A stretch of DNA of 64,000 nucleotides from Myxococcales bacterium (GTDB lineage: Bacteria; Myxococcota_A; Polyangia; Polyangiales; GCA-016699535): contig JACKDX010000001.1 in NCBI GenBank assembly GCA_020633325.1, positions 62,001-126,000 of the forward strand. The letters run 5' to 3'. The notes under the pieces are model-generated. The model saw nothing but the letters and a program-made list of their open reading frames with translations, did not search any database and was not told the origin of the DNA. A program made the translations under genes and the position numbers. Within the stretch, counting starts at the first letter, position 1. Each line of letters starts with the position of its first letter. Below are positions 35,824 to 43,211 of the stretch, one piece after another.

Positions 35824-36369
35824 TCACGTCGGTGAACCAAGATTGCTCGTTGATTTGCTCAGTGCAGTATTGAGTGCGTAGCGAAGGGTTTGGATTTCGG
35901 TATCGGCATTGATAGCTGTTTGAAGTCTGCGGAGACTTTCGAGGTCACATTGGGTGAAGCGAAACGTCTTGAGAAGGGAAGGGTGTTTGCCACGGTGACC
36001 GACCTCAGGAATCCACTGCATGTAATCTTTCGGAGCAACGTCTCTGAATGGAACCAGGGTCTCGTTATGCCGAATAGCCGAAATGACTTTTTCAAGATCT
36101 GGCGGCAGCGTAAGGGTGCCGCGGAATATTCCCGGCCGCTTGAGCACCAGCGCGGGCAGTAGCTCCAGAACTCTTGGCTCGATTTGTCCGGCCCACAGCG
36201 TGTCTTCCAAATTAATCTTACCCCGATACCCGCTAACACTCTTGAAATTGATTTCGATAAGGCCCATGTCGACTAGCTTGCCTATAACCTGGGCGAAACG
36301 AGGATCGCGCCGCTTGCGATCAAGGGCCTTTGCCGTCTTGCGAGCCGCTTTCTGTAACGTCTCGTTCAT
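35824..36369 (-). CDS. Uncharacterised partner of the nucleotidyltransferase gene
   Basis: 181 residues, starting MNETLQKAARKTAKALDRKR, a basic helix, then VIGKLVDMGLIEINFKSVSG, LTLPPDLEKVISAIRHNE and LESLRRLQTAINADTEIQ. Its ATG overlaps the TGA of the upstream gene (ATGA), so the two are translated together. It may be an antitoxin-like or nucleic-acid-binding partner, but I do not recognise the family. It follows the 252-codon catalase remnant downstream by about 170 bases. Confidence 0.55.
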   Translation of the reverse strand: MNETLQKAARKTAKALDRKRRDPRFAQVIGKLVDMGLIEINFKSVSGYRGKINLEDTLWAGQIEPRVLELLPALVLKRPGIFRGTLTLPPDLEKVISAIRHNETLVPFRDVAPKDYMQWIPEVGHRGKHPSLLKTFRFTQCDLESLRRLQTAINADTEIQTLRYALNTALSKSTSNLGSPT

Positions 36370-36848
36370 CGTACAAACCGCCCCAAATCGAGGCGGTACT
36401 TCTCCGCAAGTTGCAAGAACAGTTCGCTCGGACCGCTGGACAAGTACTCCACGATAAGCGCCCGATTCTTCTCGGGGGCTTTGAGTGCTTTTGACAACAA
36501 CACATACTCTGGGGCTGCAATTTGCCCCTTAACATGGCTTCCGTCGAAGACAGTGAGATACTTGGTTTCCTTTGGCATCCAGGCTTCATGTCCTATTGGA
36601 TCCAACAACTTGCCTCTAGCACGTAGCAGTTCCTCGAATTTCACCTGCACGACGTGCTCGTAGTCCGCGTACACATCAACATCCTTCGTTGCTGCAAGTG
36701 GTAGGTCCGTCCCTGCTTCCAACAATGCTGTTTGCCCGAGCACCCGGATAGTGCATCGCGGCAAGGTCAGAACTCCTTCCTCCGAAAATTCCTGATTCTT
36801 CTCGGCGATCCAAGCGTTCAGTTCCTTGAAAACTCTTTCCAATTCCAT
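36366..36848 (-). CDS. Nucleotidyltransferase-like protein (DUF6036 type), toxin-antitoxin candidate
   Basis: The ATG at 36848 sits seven bases after a -10 box, so it is preferred over the upstream 36872. The 160-residue product starts MELERVFKELNAWIAEKNQE and shows the minimal nucleotidyltransferase pattern RVLGQTALLEAG followed by TKDVDVYADYEH (acidic D.D), then PEYVLLSKALKAPEKNRALI. Proteins of this type act as toxins or antitoxins by modifying tRNA or partner proteins. It is coupled with the following gene by a four-base overlap. Confidence 0.6.
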   Translation of the reverse strand: MELERVFKELNAWIAEKNQEFSEEGVLTLPRCTIRVLGQTALLEAGTDLPLAATKDVDVYADYEHVVQVKFEELLRARGKLLDPIGHEAWMPKETKYLTVFDGSHVKGQIAAPEYVLLSKALKAPEKNRALIVEYLSSGPSELFLQLAEKYRLDLGRFVR

Positions 36849-36855
36849 AGCTTGT

Positions 36856-36883
36856 ATAATAGCACGGCACAAAAATCTGTAAA
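36856..36883 (-). promoter_or_regulatory. Leaderless promoter of the nucleotidyltransferase pair
   Basis: On the minus strand TTTACA (36883-36878), 16-base spacer and TATTAT (36861-36856), then seven bases to the ATG at 36848. The transcript would start at or next to the ATG, and no Shine-Dalgarno sequence is present. Confidence 0.6.
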
Positions 36884-36913
36884 TACAAAAGATAACTCAT
36901 TTATTACAATATC

Positions 36914-37176
36914 TTAGATATCAATGAATTTGATTTGACTATTTGGGACCTGGGACGCCTTCTTTTTAGCGGGCTTGGAGGGGCTCAGTAGCGTGTCTTC
37001 TGAAATGCCAGCCTGTGCGAAGTTTGCGTATCATTCCGATCGTCAAGGGCCGCTTTCTTCCTAATGCTTCGGAAACACGAGCCCGACTGCCGATAAACGC
37101 TCGTGGTCTTTGCGTCGAGGCTCCATCTGCTCCATCCGAAAGCGTAGGGCGTCGATAGGGTTTTGCGGCGGGAGAG
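36914..37176 (-). pseudogene. Degenerate higA-type antitoxin gene
   Basis: Three frames together rebuild the HigA helix-turn-helix: NPIDALRFRMEQMEPRRKD in one, FIGSRARVSEALGRKRPLTI and GMIRKLRTG in a second, and GISEDTLLSPSKPAKKKAS down to a TAA at 36914 in a third. Frame changes lie near 37097 and 37009-37013. HigA proteins bind DNA and neutralise the HigB mRNA interferase. Neither a start nor a HigB gene is seen next to it, so this is a remnant. Confidence 0.7.
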
Positions 37177-37197
37177 CCCATCCTGAGTAGCGTGGGC

Positions 37198-37857
37198 ATG
37201 TACCTTAAGCGAGGTATTGCAAGTTTCGTTGTTGGCTGCACGCTGTTGTCAATGGCTGCGGAGCCACTGGTCGCACAATCACCGGCAGACGCCCGGTCGG
37301 TCAGGCGAGAGGGAGTGCGCGCTTGCGACTCTTCAAATCCTCCGTGTCGATGCCTTCTATACTTCCACGACGAGCCTGGCACTAAACCAACCGTTGGAGA
37401 ACACGATGAGGCAGGCCTGTCCCTAACACCGCTAAGCGAGCGAGAACGATTACGGATTACCAATTTGTTTCATTCCCTGTTGAATACCCACAACGGTCGT
37501 TATTCCTATCAGGTGCGAACGCCTCAAAAAGTGGTTGTTATTGAACCCGATACTGAAGTCGACCTTATGAAGTCCTCATCGAGGGGCAGAACTCGGTATT
37601 GCAATTTTGAAGGGAATGCCCGCGCCGTAAATATTACAATAGTGACTTTCACACACATGCCGGGGAGATCATATCTGAATCAAGATGAGCAGCTCAGCGT
37701 TCGGTGTCAACAAATGCCAGCTGAACAATATGCTGACCTTGTGCGATTCGCCCTTGGGGTCTATCACACTGATCTTACGGTTTTTCCCAAGAAAAGAGAG
37801 CTGTGGCGTGGAGGAATTTGCTCACATGATGACGAACTGGGCGGCACGCGCACCTGA
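37198..37857 (+). CDS. Hypothetical secreted protein
   Basis: The ATG at 37198 gives MYLKRGIASFVVGCTLLSMA, a signal peptide with likely cleavage after PLVAQ. The mature part of about 190 residues has several cysteines (DSSNPPCRCLLYF, RYCNFEGN, CQQMPAEQY), consistent with a disulfide-stabilised periplasmic or surface protein. An in-frame GTG at 37192 is an alternative. No family is recognised. The gene sits between the higA remnant and a convergent glycosyl hydrolase-like gene, in a region rich in mobile DNA. Confidence 0.55.
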   Translation: MYLKRGIASFVVGCTLLSMAAEPLVAQSPADARSVRREGVRACDSSNPPCRCLLYFHDEPGTKPTVGEHDEAGLSLTPLSERERLRITNLFHSLLNTHNGRYSYQVRTPQKVVVIEPDTEVDLMKSSSRGRTRYCNFEGNARAVNITIVTFTHMPGRSYLNQDEQLSVRCQQMPAEQYADLVRFALGVYHTDLTVFPKKRELWRGGICSHDDELGGTRT

Positions 37858-37886
37858 GCACTCTCGGTGTCGACCTTCACAGGTGC

Positions 37887-38942
37887 CTACGGGTGTTTTT
37901 GCATCGGTAAAATGTCGGTGTTAACAAAGGTTTCACCTATCGGGGTCAGCTCCAGTGTTTCGGAATCCAGGATCGAGGTCTGTTCATGGCCAGGCTTTAT
38001 ACTGTAGTCAGTATACCAGGCAAACCGATCAATCCATCGACCGTCGGTGTTATAAAAATCCAAAATGGCTTGCGTGTATGCCGACAGGTCCGCATGGATT
38101 TCGCGCGTGGGACAGTGCTCAGCCGCAAGGCAGCCGGTTTCCGAAATCCAAATCTCGTCGTTCACCGGCAACTGATTGTCTGTGATCCATTTGGCAATCC
38201 GCGCGGCACTGGCGCGGTAGTGCGCGATATCGGCGTAGGGCTCGCCCCAGGTGCCCCATGGCTGCTGAGGACAAGCCTGGCCTGGGCTCCACGTATCGGG
38301 GCGTACCTCAGGATAGATATGAAAATGCCAGCCCGCGCGAGGAGGGTCTGCGCCGTACGTGGTTCGATAGTGCGCTAAGAAACGCGTCATCCACTCTAAG
38401 CCACATTCGTGCGAATCGCTGCCTCCAATGATCAGCTTGGCGTCGGGATCCGCTCCCGGGTTAGTCCCGTCGCCAAACATCGTAGGGACGATGACGTCAT
38501 GGTAGTAGGTGGCTTGCTCTATCGGGGTTTTTGCGCACTGCGCAGCCTGCTCGCATTCGTTGAACACCAGCCAATATTTGTGATTCTTCTTGGCGACAAT
38601 GCTTTGCAGAACGTCTGGTGCTGGCATGCGATTGCCCCCGTTGCCGTGCACAAGCATCGGCACAAGCTGAAGGTCGTCTGGATATTCTCCGTTGTACGGG
38701 TACCAAACCATCGTCCAATCCGCCAAGGCCCCTAGCTTGTCCCGAGTCTGATCAAAGTACGCTGCAGTAATGCCCTTACGCGGCACGAACACCGGCGTCC
38801 CCGCATCTGTCTCAGGCGGTACATCCCTGGGTACTCCCGCATCGGGTTCCGTATGCCGCAGCCCGCCGATTTGACCCTGGCAACCAGGGAGGACGCTTAG
38901 GCCACCAAGAGCGAATAATATACAGAACAACCGCCAATCCAT
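37887..38942 (-). CDS. Lipoprotein with glycosyl hydrolase catalytic core (Asl1-like)
   Basis: ATG at 38942 starts MDWRLFCILFALGGLSVLPG followed by Cys, a clear lipobox (LPGC); the longer frame to 39080 adds no signal. After a Thr/Pro/Asp linker come TMVWYPYN, MLVHGNGGNRM, YWLVFNECEQ and EIWISETGC, which match the (beta/alpha)8 core of Asl1-like glycosyl hydrolases, where the two Glu in NE and SETG are candidate catalytic acids. Probably displayed on the outer membrane, acting on a beta-glucan. Convergent with the gene at 37198. Confidence 0.78.
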   Translation of the reverse strand: MDWRLFCILFALGGLSVLPGCQGQIGGLRHTEPDAGVPRDVPPETDAGTPVFVPRKGITAAYFDQTRDKLGALADWTMVWYPYNGEYPDDLQLVPMLVHGNGGNRMPAPDVLQSIVAKKNHKYWLVFNECEQAAQCAKTPIEQATYYHDVIVPTMFGDGTNPGADPDAKLIIGGSDSHECGLEWMTRFLAHYRTTYGADPPRAGWHFHIYPEVRPDTWSPGQACPQQPWGTWGEPYADIAHYRASAARIAKWITDNQLPVNDEIWISETGCLAAEHCPTREIHADLSAYTQAILDFYNTDGRWIDRFAWYTDYSIKPGHEQTSILDSETLELTPIGETFVNTDILPMQKHP

Positions 38943-39225
38943 CGACTTAAAACTACGCAAAACTTGTGCCAATGGACTCGCTCGGCTTGACCGTTCTGTC
39001 CATGCGTTGAGTCGCCCAACGGCGCGCACCCCACTCCGAGCACCACGATCAATGATAAGAGCAAACTTCGCATGATCCAACTATGCACGGCCTTTGCCCC
39101 GCGGCAAGCCAAATGTAACCCCTACGAAGGACAAGATCGGCAGCTCCAAACAGCTGCGTTTTTTGGCACTCGCGAGGGGCTGGGGGCGGTGGCATAGTGA
39201 CCTGTGAATTCCCCAGGAGGCTCAA

Positions 39226-40098
39226 ATGCGACTAAAGACATTACTGCTAGCGATTCTGGTGTGTATCGGCGCCTGCTCCGACGATGAGTCGCACTTTTTG
39301 AACTGTGGCGAAGGCGTGCACCTTGCGCAAGGCAAACGTTCCTATTGCATGTACTCCGCCAGTATTGTCGCCTCCCAAGGCGATGCATTCGCGTGTCCTG
39401 AAGGCACCCTAACAAGAATTAATATCGACGGCGCCGCGGTCTGTACAAACGTTCCTGACGTCAACCTAGTGTCCGAACTTCCGCCCGAGGTATGCAGCAC
39501 GCTGCAAACCGAAGGTTGCGTGGGAGAGAGTGGAAATCAGTTGAGCATCACTTTGTCTAATCCCGGAGCATGGTCAGAGGATGTCACCAAGTACCTTGTG
39601 CCCTTGTTTTGGGTAAGAGAAGCGCCCAATCCGGATGCCGCATATTTTTACGGAACCGGTAGTCTGGATCGTGACCAACTCAATATCGAAGTGCCCCGTA
39701 GACTGCCCGAAATGGCCTTGCAAGACGGAATATATGGCGTTGGACAAATCGCTGTCGTCGATCCTTCCTACGCGATCCCTCAAGGCGAGTTTGAAGACTC
39801 GGAGAACGGGAAGTTTCTAGCTGTCCTACGTGGATGGGCATTGAACTACGCGATAGTTTTTAAGCAAGACCCCGCTGATTATAGCGACGAGACTAAGCAG
39901 CTGATCGAAGAGAACCCCGAGTCCTATAATGCCGGGTGGTTTCAACAATTCGATATCGGCTACAGTTGTGGTCGATGCGTGCGAGCAGAGGAAGGTTCTG
40001 GTAGGTTTTTTGATAGTTACGAACCCGTGGCCTGCGAGGAGATCGTTATTGAGCCAGTCGATAATCCTGACTCCATCGACGGCTGCAACTGGACGTAA
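39226..40098 (+). CDS. Hypothetical Cys-rich lipoprotein, regulator-linked
   Basis: AGGAGG eight to nine bases before the ATG sets the start. MRLKTLLLAILVCIGACSDD is a lipoprotein signal with IGAC lipobox (Cys17). The mature protein has about 10 cysteines; the segment GDAFACPEGTLTRIN with IDGAAVC is shared with a gene fragment at 8150-8286. The remainder has no known family. The stop is 28 bases before the wHTH-type regulator gene at 40127, suggesting an operon. It may report the envelope state to that regulator, but this is inference. Confidence 0.65.
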   Translation: MRLKTLLLAILVCIGACSDDESHFLNCGEGVHLAQGKRSYCMYSASIVASQGDAFACPEGTLTRINIDGAAVCTNVPDVNLVSELPPEVCSTLQTEGCVGESGNQLSITLSNPGAWSEDVTKYLVPLFWVREAPNPDAAYFYGTGSLDRDQLNIEVPRRLPEMALQDGIYGVGQIAVVDPSYAIPQGEFEDSENGKFLAVLRGWALNYAIVFKQDPADYSDETKQLIEENPESYNAGWFQQFDIGYSCGRCVRAEEGSGRFFDSYEPVACEEIVIEPVDNPDSIDGCNWT

Positions 40099-40126
40099 CT
40101 GACTGAATGACGCTACAAAAGCTTCC

Positions 40127-41110
40127 ATGTCGCTGCAGCTGTTAATTGACGATTTGGTGCGACAAAGCATGGTGATGATCGCTCGGCTGGCCACTGCGGG
40201 ACGCGCCAGGGCACCTCTGGCACACATGCGTGATCAGATTTTCTTGGACCTCACCGAACAGCTTCGACATGCGGGCCTAGGTCACAAAGTGATTGCGGAC
40301 ATGTTTTCGATGAGCTTGCGTGCCTATTACACCAAGCTAAAAAAACTCGAACAAAGTCAGTATTTTCGGAACCGAACGCTGTGGCAAAATGTGGTGGACT
40401 TTATGCTCGAACACCGCATCGTAAGTCGCAACGATCTTTTCCAGCGTTTTCGTAACGACGATCCTGCGGTGCTGGTCGGCATCATGAGTGATCTGGTTGC
40501 CAGTGGTTGGGTTTACCGCAAAGGCGAATCTGAGCACATTGTATACCGAGTGATCGACGCTGAAGACCTTAAGCCTGACCACACAGCACAGCTCGCTGGC
40601 CTTGCTTCTTTGGCGTGGATCAATATTAGGCGCCATGGTCCGTTGGACATCCAGTCCCTGTGCACGCATTTGCCTGGCGTGGATTTAGGTCTACTAAATG
40701 AAGCGCTAGCGGGGCTGGTAGGGCAAGGCAAAGTGCACAAGAGGAAGGTCGACGGTGAGGTGCTCTACAGTGCTTCCGTGTTCTTTACGGCAGTGCAGCC
40801 TGAAGAATCTTGGTATGGGCCAATATCGCATCATTACGGCGCGGTGGTTAGCGCTATCTGTGCGCGTGCTGAACAGAGCGCTACTCCCAATTTTGGCGGT
40901 GGTAGCACATTTAGCTACGTCATCGATGATGAGCACCCCCTCAAAGACGAAGTGCTGGGCTTGTTCGAGCGCTTGCGCACAGAGGCTTCTGAATTGCGCA
41001 GGCGCACTGCGGACCATAACCAGGCTCAGGTTCGCACGACGCCTTCCACTGGTAGCCGCCGCATCACGCTGTACATGGGTGCGACCGAGGAACCTGAACC
41101 GAACAGTTAG
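40127..41110 (+). CDS. Putative multi-winged-helix regulator, copy 1
   Basis: 327 residues without membrane segments. An N-terminal helical unit ends in HTH-like KVIADMFSMSLRAYYTKL. Two winged-helix-like units follow: VSRNDLFQRF with VGIMSDLVASGWVYRK, and LDIQSLCTHL with ALAGLVGQGKVHK. The C-terminus has a conserved GGSTFSYVIDDEHPLKDEVL segment. The whole matches the gene at 47614 along its length. The architecture suggests a DNA-binding transcription factor that may respond to the lipoprotein encoded just upstream; target unknown. I know no named family for it. Confidence 0.6.
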   Translation: MSLQLLIDDLVRQSMVMIARLATAGRARAPLAHMRDQIFLDLTEQLRHAGLGHKVIADMFSMSLRAYYTKLKKLEQSQYFRNRTLWQNVVDFMLEHRIVSRNDLFQRFRNDDPAVLVGIMSDLVASGWVYRKGESEHIVYRVIDAEDLKPDHTAQLAGLASLAWINIRRHGPLDIQSLCTHLPGVDLGLLNEALAGLVGQGKVHKRKVDGEVLYSASVFFTAVQPEESWYGPISHHYGAVVSAICARAEQSATPNFGGGSTFSYVIDDEHPLKDEVLGLFERLRTEASELRRRTADHNQAQVRTTPSTGSRRITLYMGATEEPEPNS

Positions 41111-41439
41111 CTCTGGCTAAAGCCTAAGGTGAGCACAAACATGGTGTCGGCGGTGGCTTCGAGATCGTGGCGCAGGCCGGGGGCGAGCGCGGGAATTTGG
41201 CCCGCGGGCAAGTCCACCGTGCGGTCGGGCAAGTGAAGGCGCAGGTGACCGCTCACCGTTTGAATCGACGCCGATTGTGGTGCTTGGTGCTCGGCGATGC
41301 GAGCACCGGCCTTCATCACCAACGCCACCACTCGCAAGTCGGCTGACCGGACCAGCGTGCGTGCTGTATGTCCGGCACGCTGGTATGCGTCCTCTTGCCG
41401 CAGCTCGCGCTCTACAGCGCCTAGATCATAAACAACCAT
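41107..41439 (-). CDS. Small cupin-domain protein
   Basis: About 110 residues. The cupin fold is seen as VVALVMKAGARIAEHQAPQSA (metal site EH) and GHLRLHLPDRTVDLPAGQIPAL, then PGLRHDLEATAD with a His. The start at 41439 is preferred; the frame also opens at 41460. Such one-domain cupins bind small ligands or metals, sometimes as enzymes or sensors. Its stop overlaps the stop of the convergent regulator. Confidence 0.7.
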   Translation of the reverse strand: MVVYDLGAVERELRQEDAYQRAGHTARTLVRSADLRVVALVMKAGARIAEHQAPQSASIQTVSGHLRLHLPDRTVDLPAGQIPALAPGLRHDLEATADTMFVLTLGFSQS

Positions 41440-41518
41440 GCTCTGCGGATTGCACACCACTCATGAGGCCAGAGTGTACGCAAGGTGTTCCCTGGTCAAG
41501 CCCTTTCAATGGTCGGTA

Positions 41519-42073
41519 CTACCCGATGGGGCAGCCTTGGTCGTCACAGGCGGATTCTCGTGACGCGCCGGGCTTGGCCGCCGATGCAACCGAGGCCACG
41601 GAGTCGCGCTCGTTCAACAGAGTCGCGATTTCTGCGCCAAGCAGCAGGTCCTCATGCGAGCCAAACATCTGTCGCCGTAAGCGACCTTGAGCGTCAATCA
41701 AAATGGTGGTGGGTGTGCCCTGCATCGCATAGGCTTTCATGGTGCAGGGCGTTGGCTCGTCACCGGGGCTCGGACGGTCAATGCCAACCGGAAACGTAAT
41801 TTTGTATTCGTGGAGGAACGCTTTTAGTGACTCGGGCCCCATTGCATCGTGGTGCTCAAACACCGTGTGCAGTCCGATGACGTTGAGCGGCGCATCGGCA
41901 AAGAGTTCTGCGACGCGCTTTGCCTGCGGCAGTGCTCTCGCCACACATCCAGGACACAGCATTTGAAATGCTTCCAACAGCACCACCCGGCCGCGCAATT
42001 TAGCCAATGACAGTGGCTCGGGCGTGTTGAACCATTGGGTGGTTTGCCATTCGGGGGCAGCTCGCAGATTCAT
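41519..42073 (-). CDS. Redoxin (thioredoxin-like, TlpA/AhpC type)
   Basis: AAGGAG about seven bases before the ATG at 42073 sets the start, so the longer frame to 42259 is not used. CPGC (Cys40, Cys43) lies in LLEAFQMLCPGCVARALPQA, followed by LKAFLHEYKITFPVGIDRP and MQGTPTTILIDAQGRLRRQ, a cis-Pro and glutathione-peroxidase-like end. No signal peptide, so cytoplasmic. Its upstream region is cut by the IS91-type remnant from about 42115, so its original promoter may be lost. Confidence 0.8.
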   Translation of the reverse strand: MNLRAAPEWQTTQWFNTPEPLSLAKLRGRVVLLEAFQMLCPGCVARALPQAKRVAELFADAPLNVIGLHTVFEHHDAMGPESLKAFLHEYKITFPVGIDRPSPGDEPTPCTMKAYAMQGTPTTILIDAQGRLRRQMFGSHEDLLLGAEIATLLNERDSVASVASAAKPGASRESACDDQGCPIG

Positions 42074-42119
42074 ATCACGACTCCTTTGTAGACGGGTGGC
42101 ACACCTTAGCATCTTGTAT

Positions 42120-42881
42120 GGATATGCGAGCGTTGCAGGGGCGCTGTCACGAAGGTACAAGCACCTTGGCAAACGAGCCCTTCGTTTATCCTCGGTGGAT
42201 GAAGCGAAAACCGGCTCGCTTACTTTTGTGCAACGCTTTGATTCAGCGTTGCGCCTCAACCCCCATCTTCATGTGTTGATGCTTGATGGGGTGTACATCC
42301 ATGGGGAGTTTTTCCCACTGCCGGCTCCGAGTGACGATGAGCTCATCAAGATGGCCAGCGACCTCAGCCGCAAAGTCTTGGCGCACCTCTGCCGTTATCT
42401 ATCCCGCCCCCCGGTCGCGACCCAACGTCTGCGCCGCTACCGTGATGGCAAGTTGATGTACAAACTCAAACGCCGCTTTGCCGATGGCACCGAAGCGGTA
42501 GCGTTTGAGCCGCTGGACCTTATCAGCCGACTTTGCGCCTTGGTGCTAGCACCGAGGTTTCATCTTCTTAGGTACCATGGCGTTCTTGCTGCCCACGCCA
42601 AAGAGCGCCGCCATGTGGTCCTAGGACCGCAATCGGACGAAGGCGAAAACTTGCAGCTGCGTTTCTGGGACGATGACCCTTCTGAGCCAAGCAAAAAGCG
42701 CATCCCATGGGCCAAACTCCTCGGCCGTGTTTTCAAAGTCGATGTCCGTCTTTGCCCATCCTGTGGTGGTCCCATAAAAATCATCGAGTTCGTCGATGCC
42801 CAAGCTGCCGCCGGCACCATCCGAGCGCCACCCACCGTCCTGTCCGTGGCCCCACAGCTACCCTTGCCCTTTGCCGGCTAA
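42120..42881 (+). pseudogene. IS91-family transposase remnant (C-terminal part)
   Basis: The frame matches the second part of IS91-type transposases: TFVQRFDSALRLNPHLHVLM, LKRRFADGTEAVAFEPLDLI, RYHGVLAAHAKERRHVV, WAKLLGRVFKVDVRLCPSCG, ending with the zinc-binding CPSC. The N-terminal part, with the first catalytic Tyr and most of the nickase domain, is missing. The frame is open back to 42024, but that overlaps the redoxin gene on the other strand and is not transposase-like. Confidence 0.8.
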
Positions 42882-43211
42882 CTTCTTTAGACCGTGATGC
42901 ACGGCTGCGCCCGCCGCTTGCTCATTCTTGGATGGCTGTGACCTACTGGCCCCCACTCGCACTCTGCGCCCCCAAGCGAGCCTGCGACGGCGGGCGAGTG
43001 CCGGCCGTGACCTTCTTTCAATCGCGTTCGCCTGCCAGCATCACAACCTGAGCCTCAGATTCATGCTTTGAAATCCCTAGGCTTCAGTCAAAAATAGCAC
43101 TGAAAGCTCGCCTGTACGCCTGTGTTGGAGATTTGCTCCGGCCAAAAAAATCTGCTTATGATGGCGCGCTGTGCCGCGAACGGCGCTGCTTTTTCACGAG
43201 GAGCCTGAAGC
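42882..43211. other. 330-base stretch, no gene seen
   Basis: It runs from the IS91 remnant to the MYXO-CTERM gene. It may hold the decayed right end of the IS91-type element. GAGGAG-like bases at 43197-43204 just before 43212 are the ribosome-binding site of the next gene. Confidence 0.5.

Noticed and set aside
42024..42119. Front of the IS91-type frame
   Set aside because: It overlaps the redoxin start on the other strand and has no transposase similarity.
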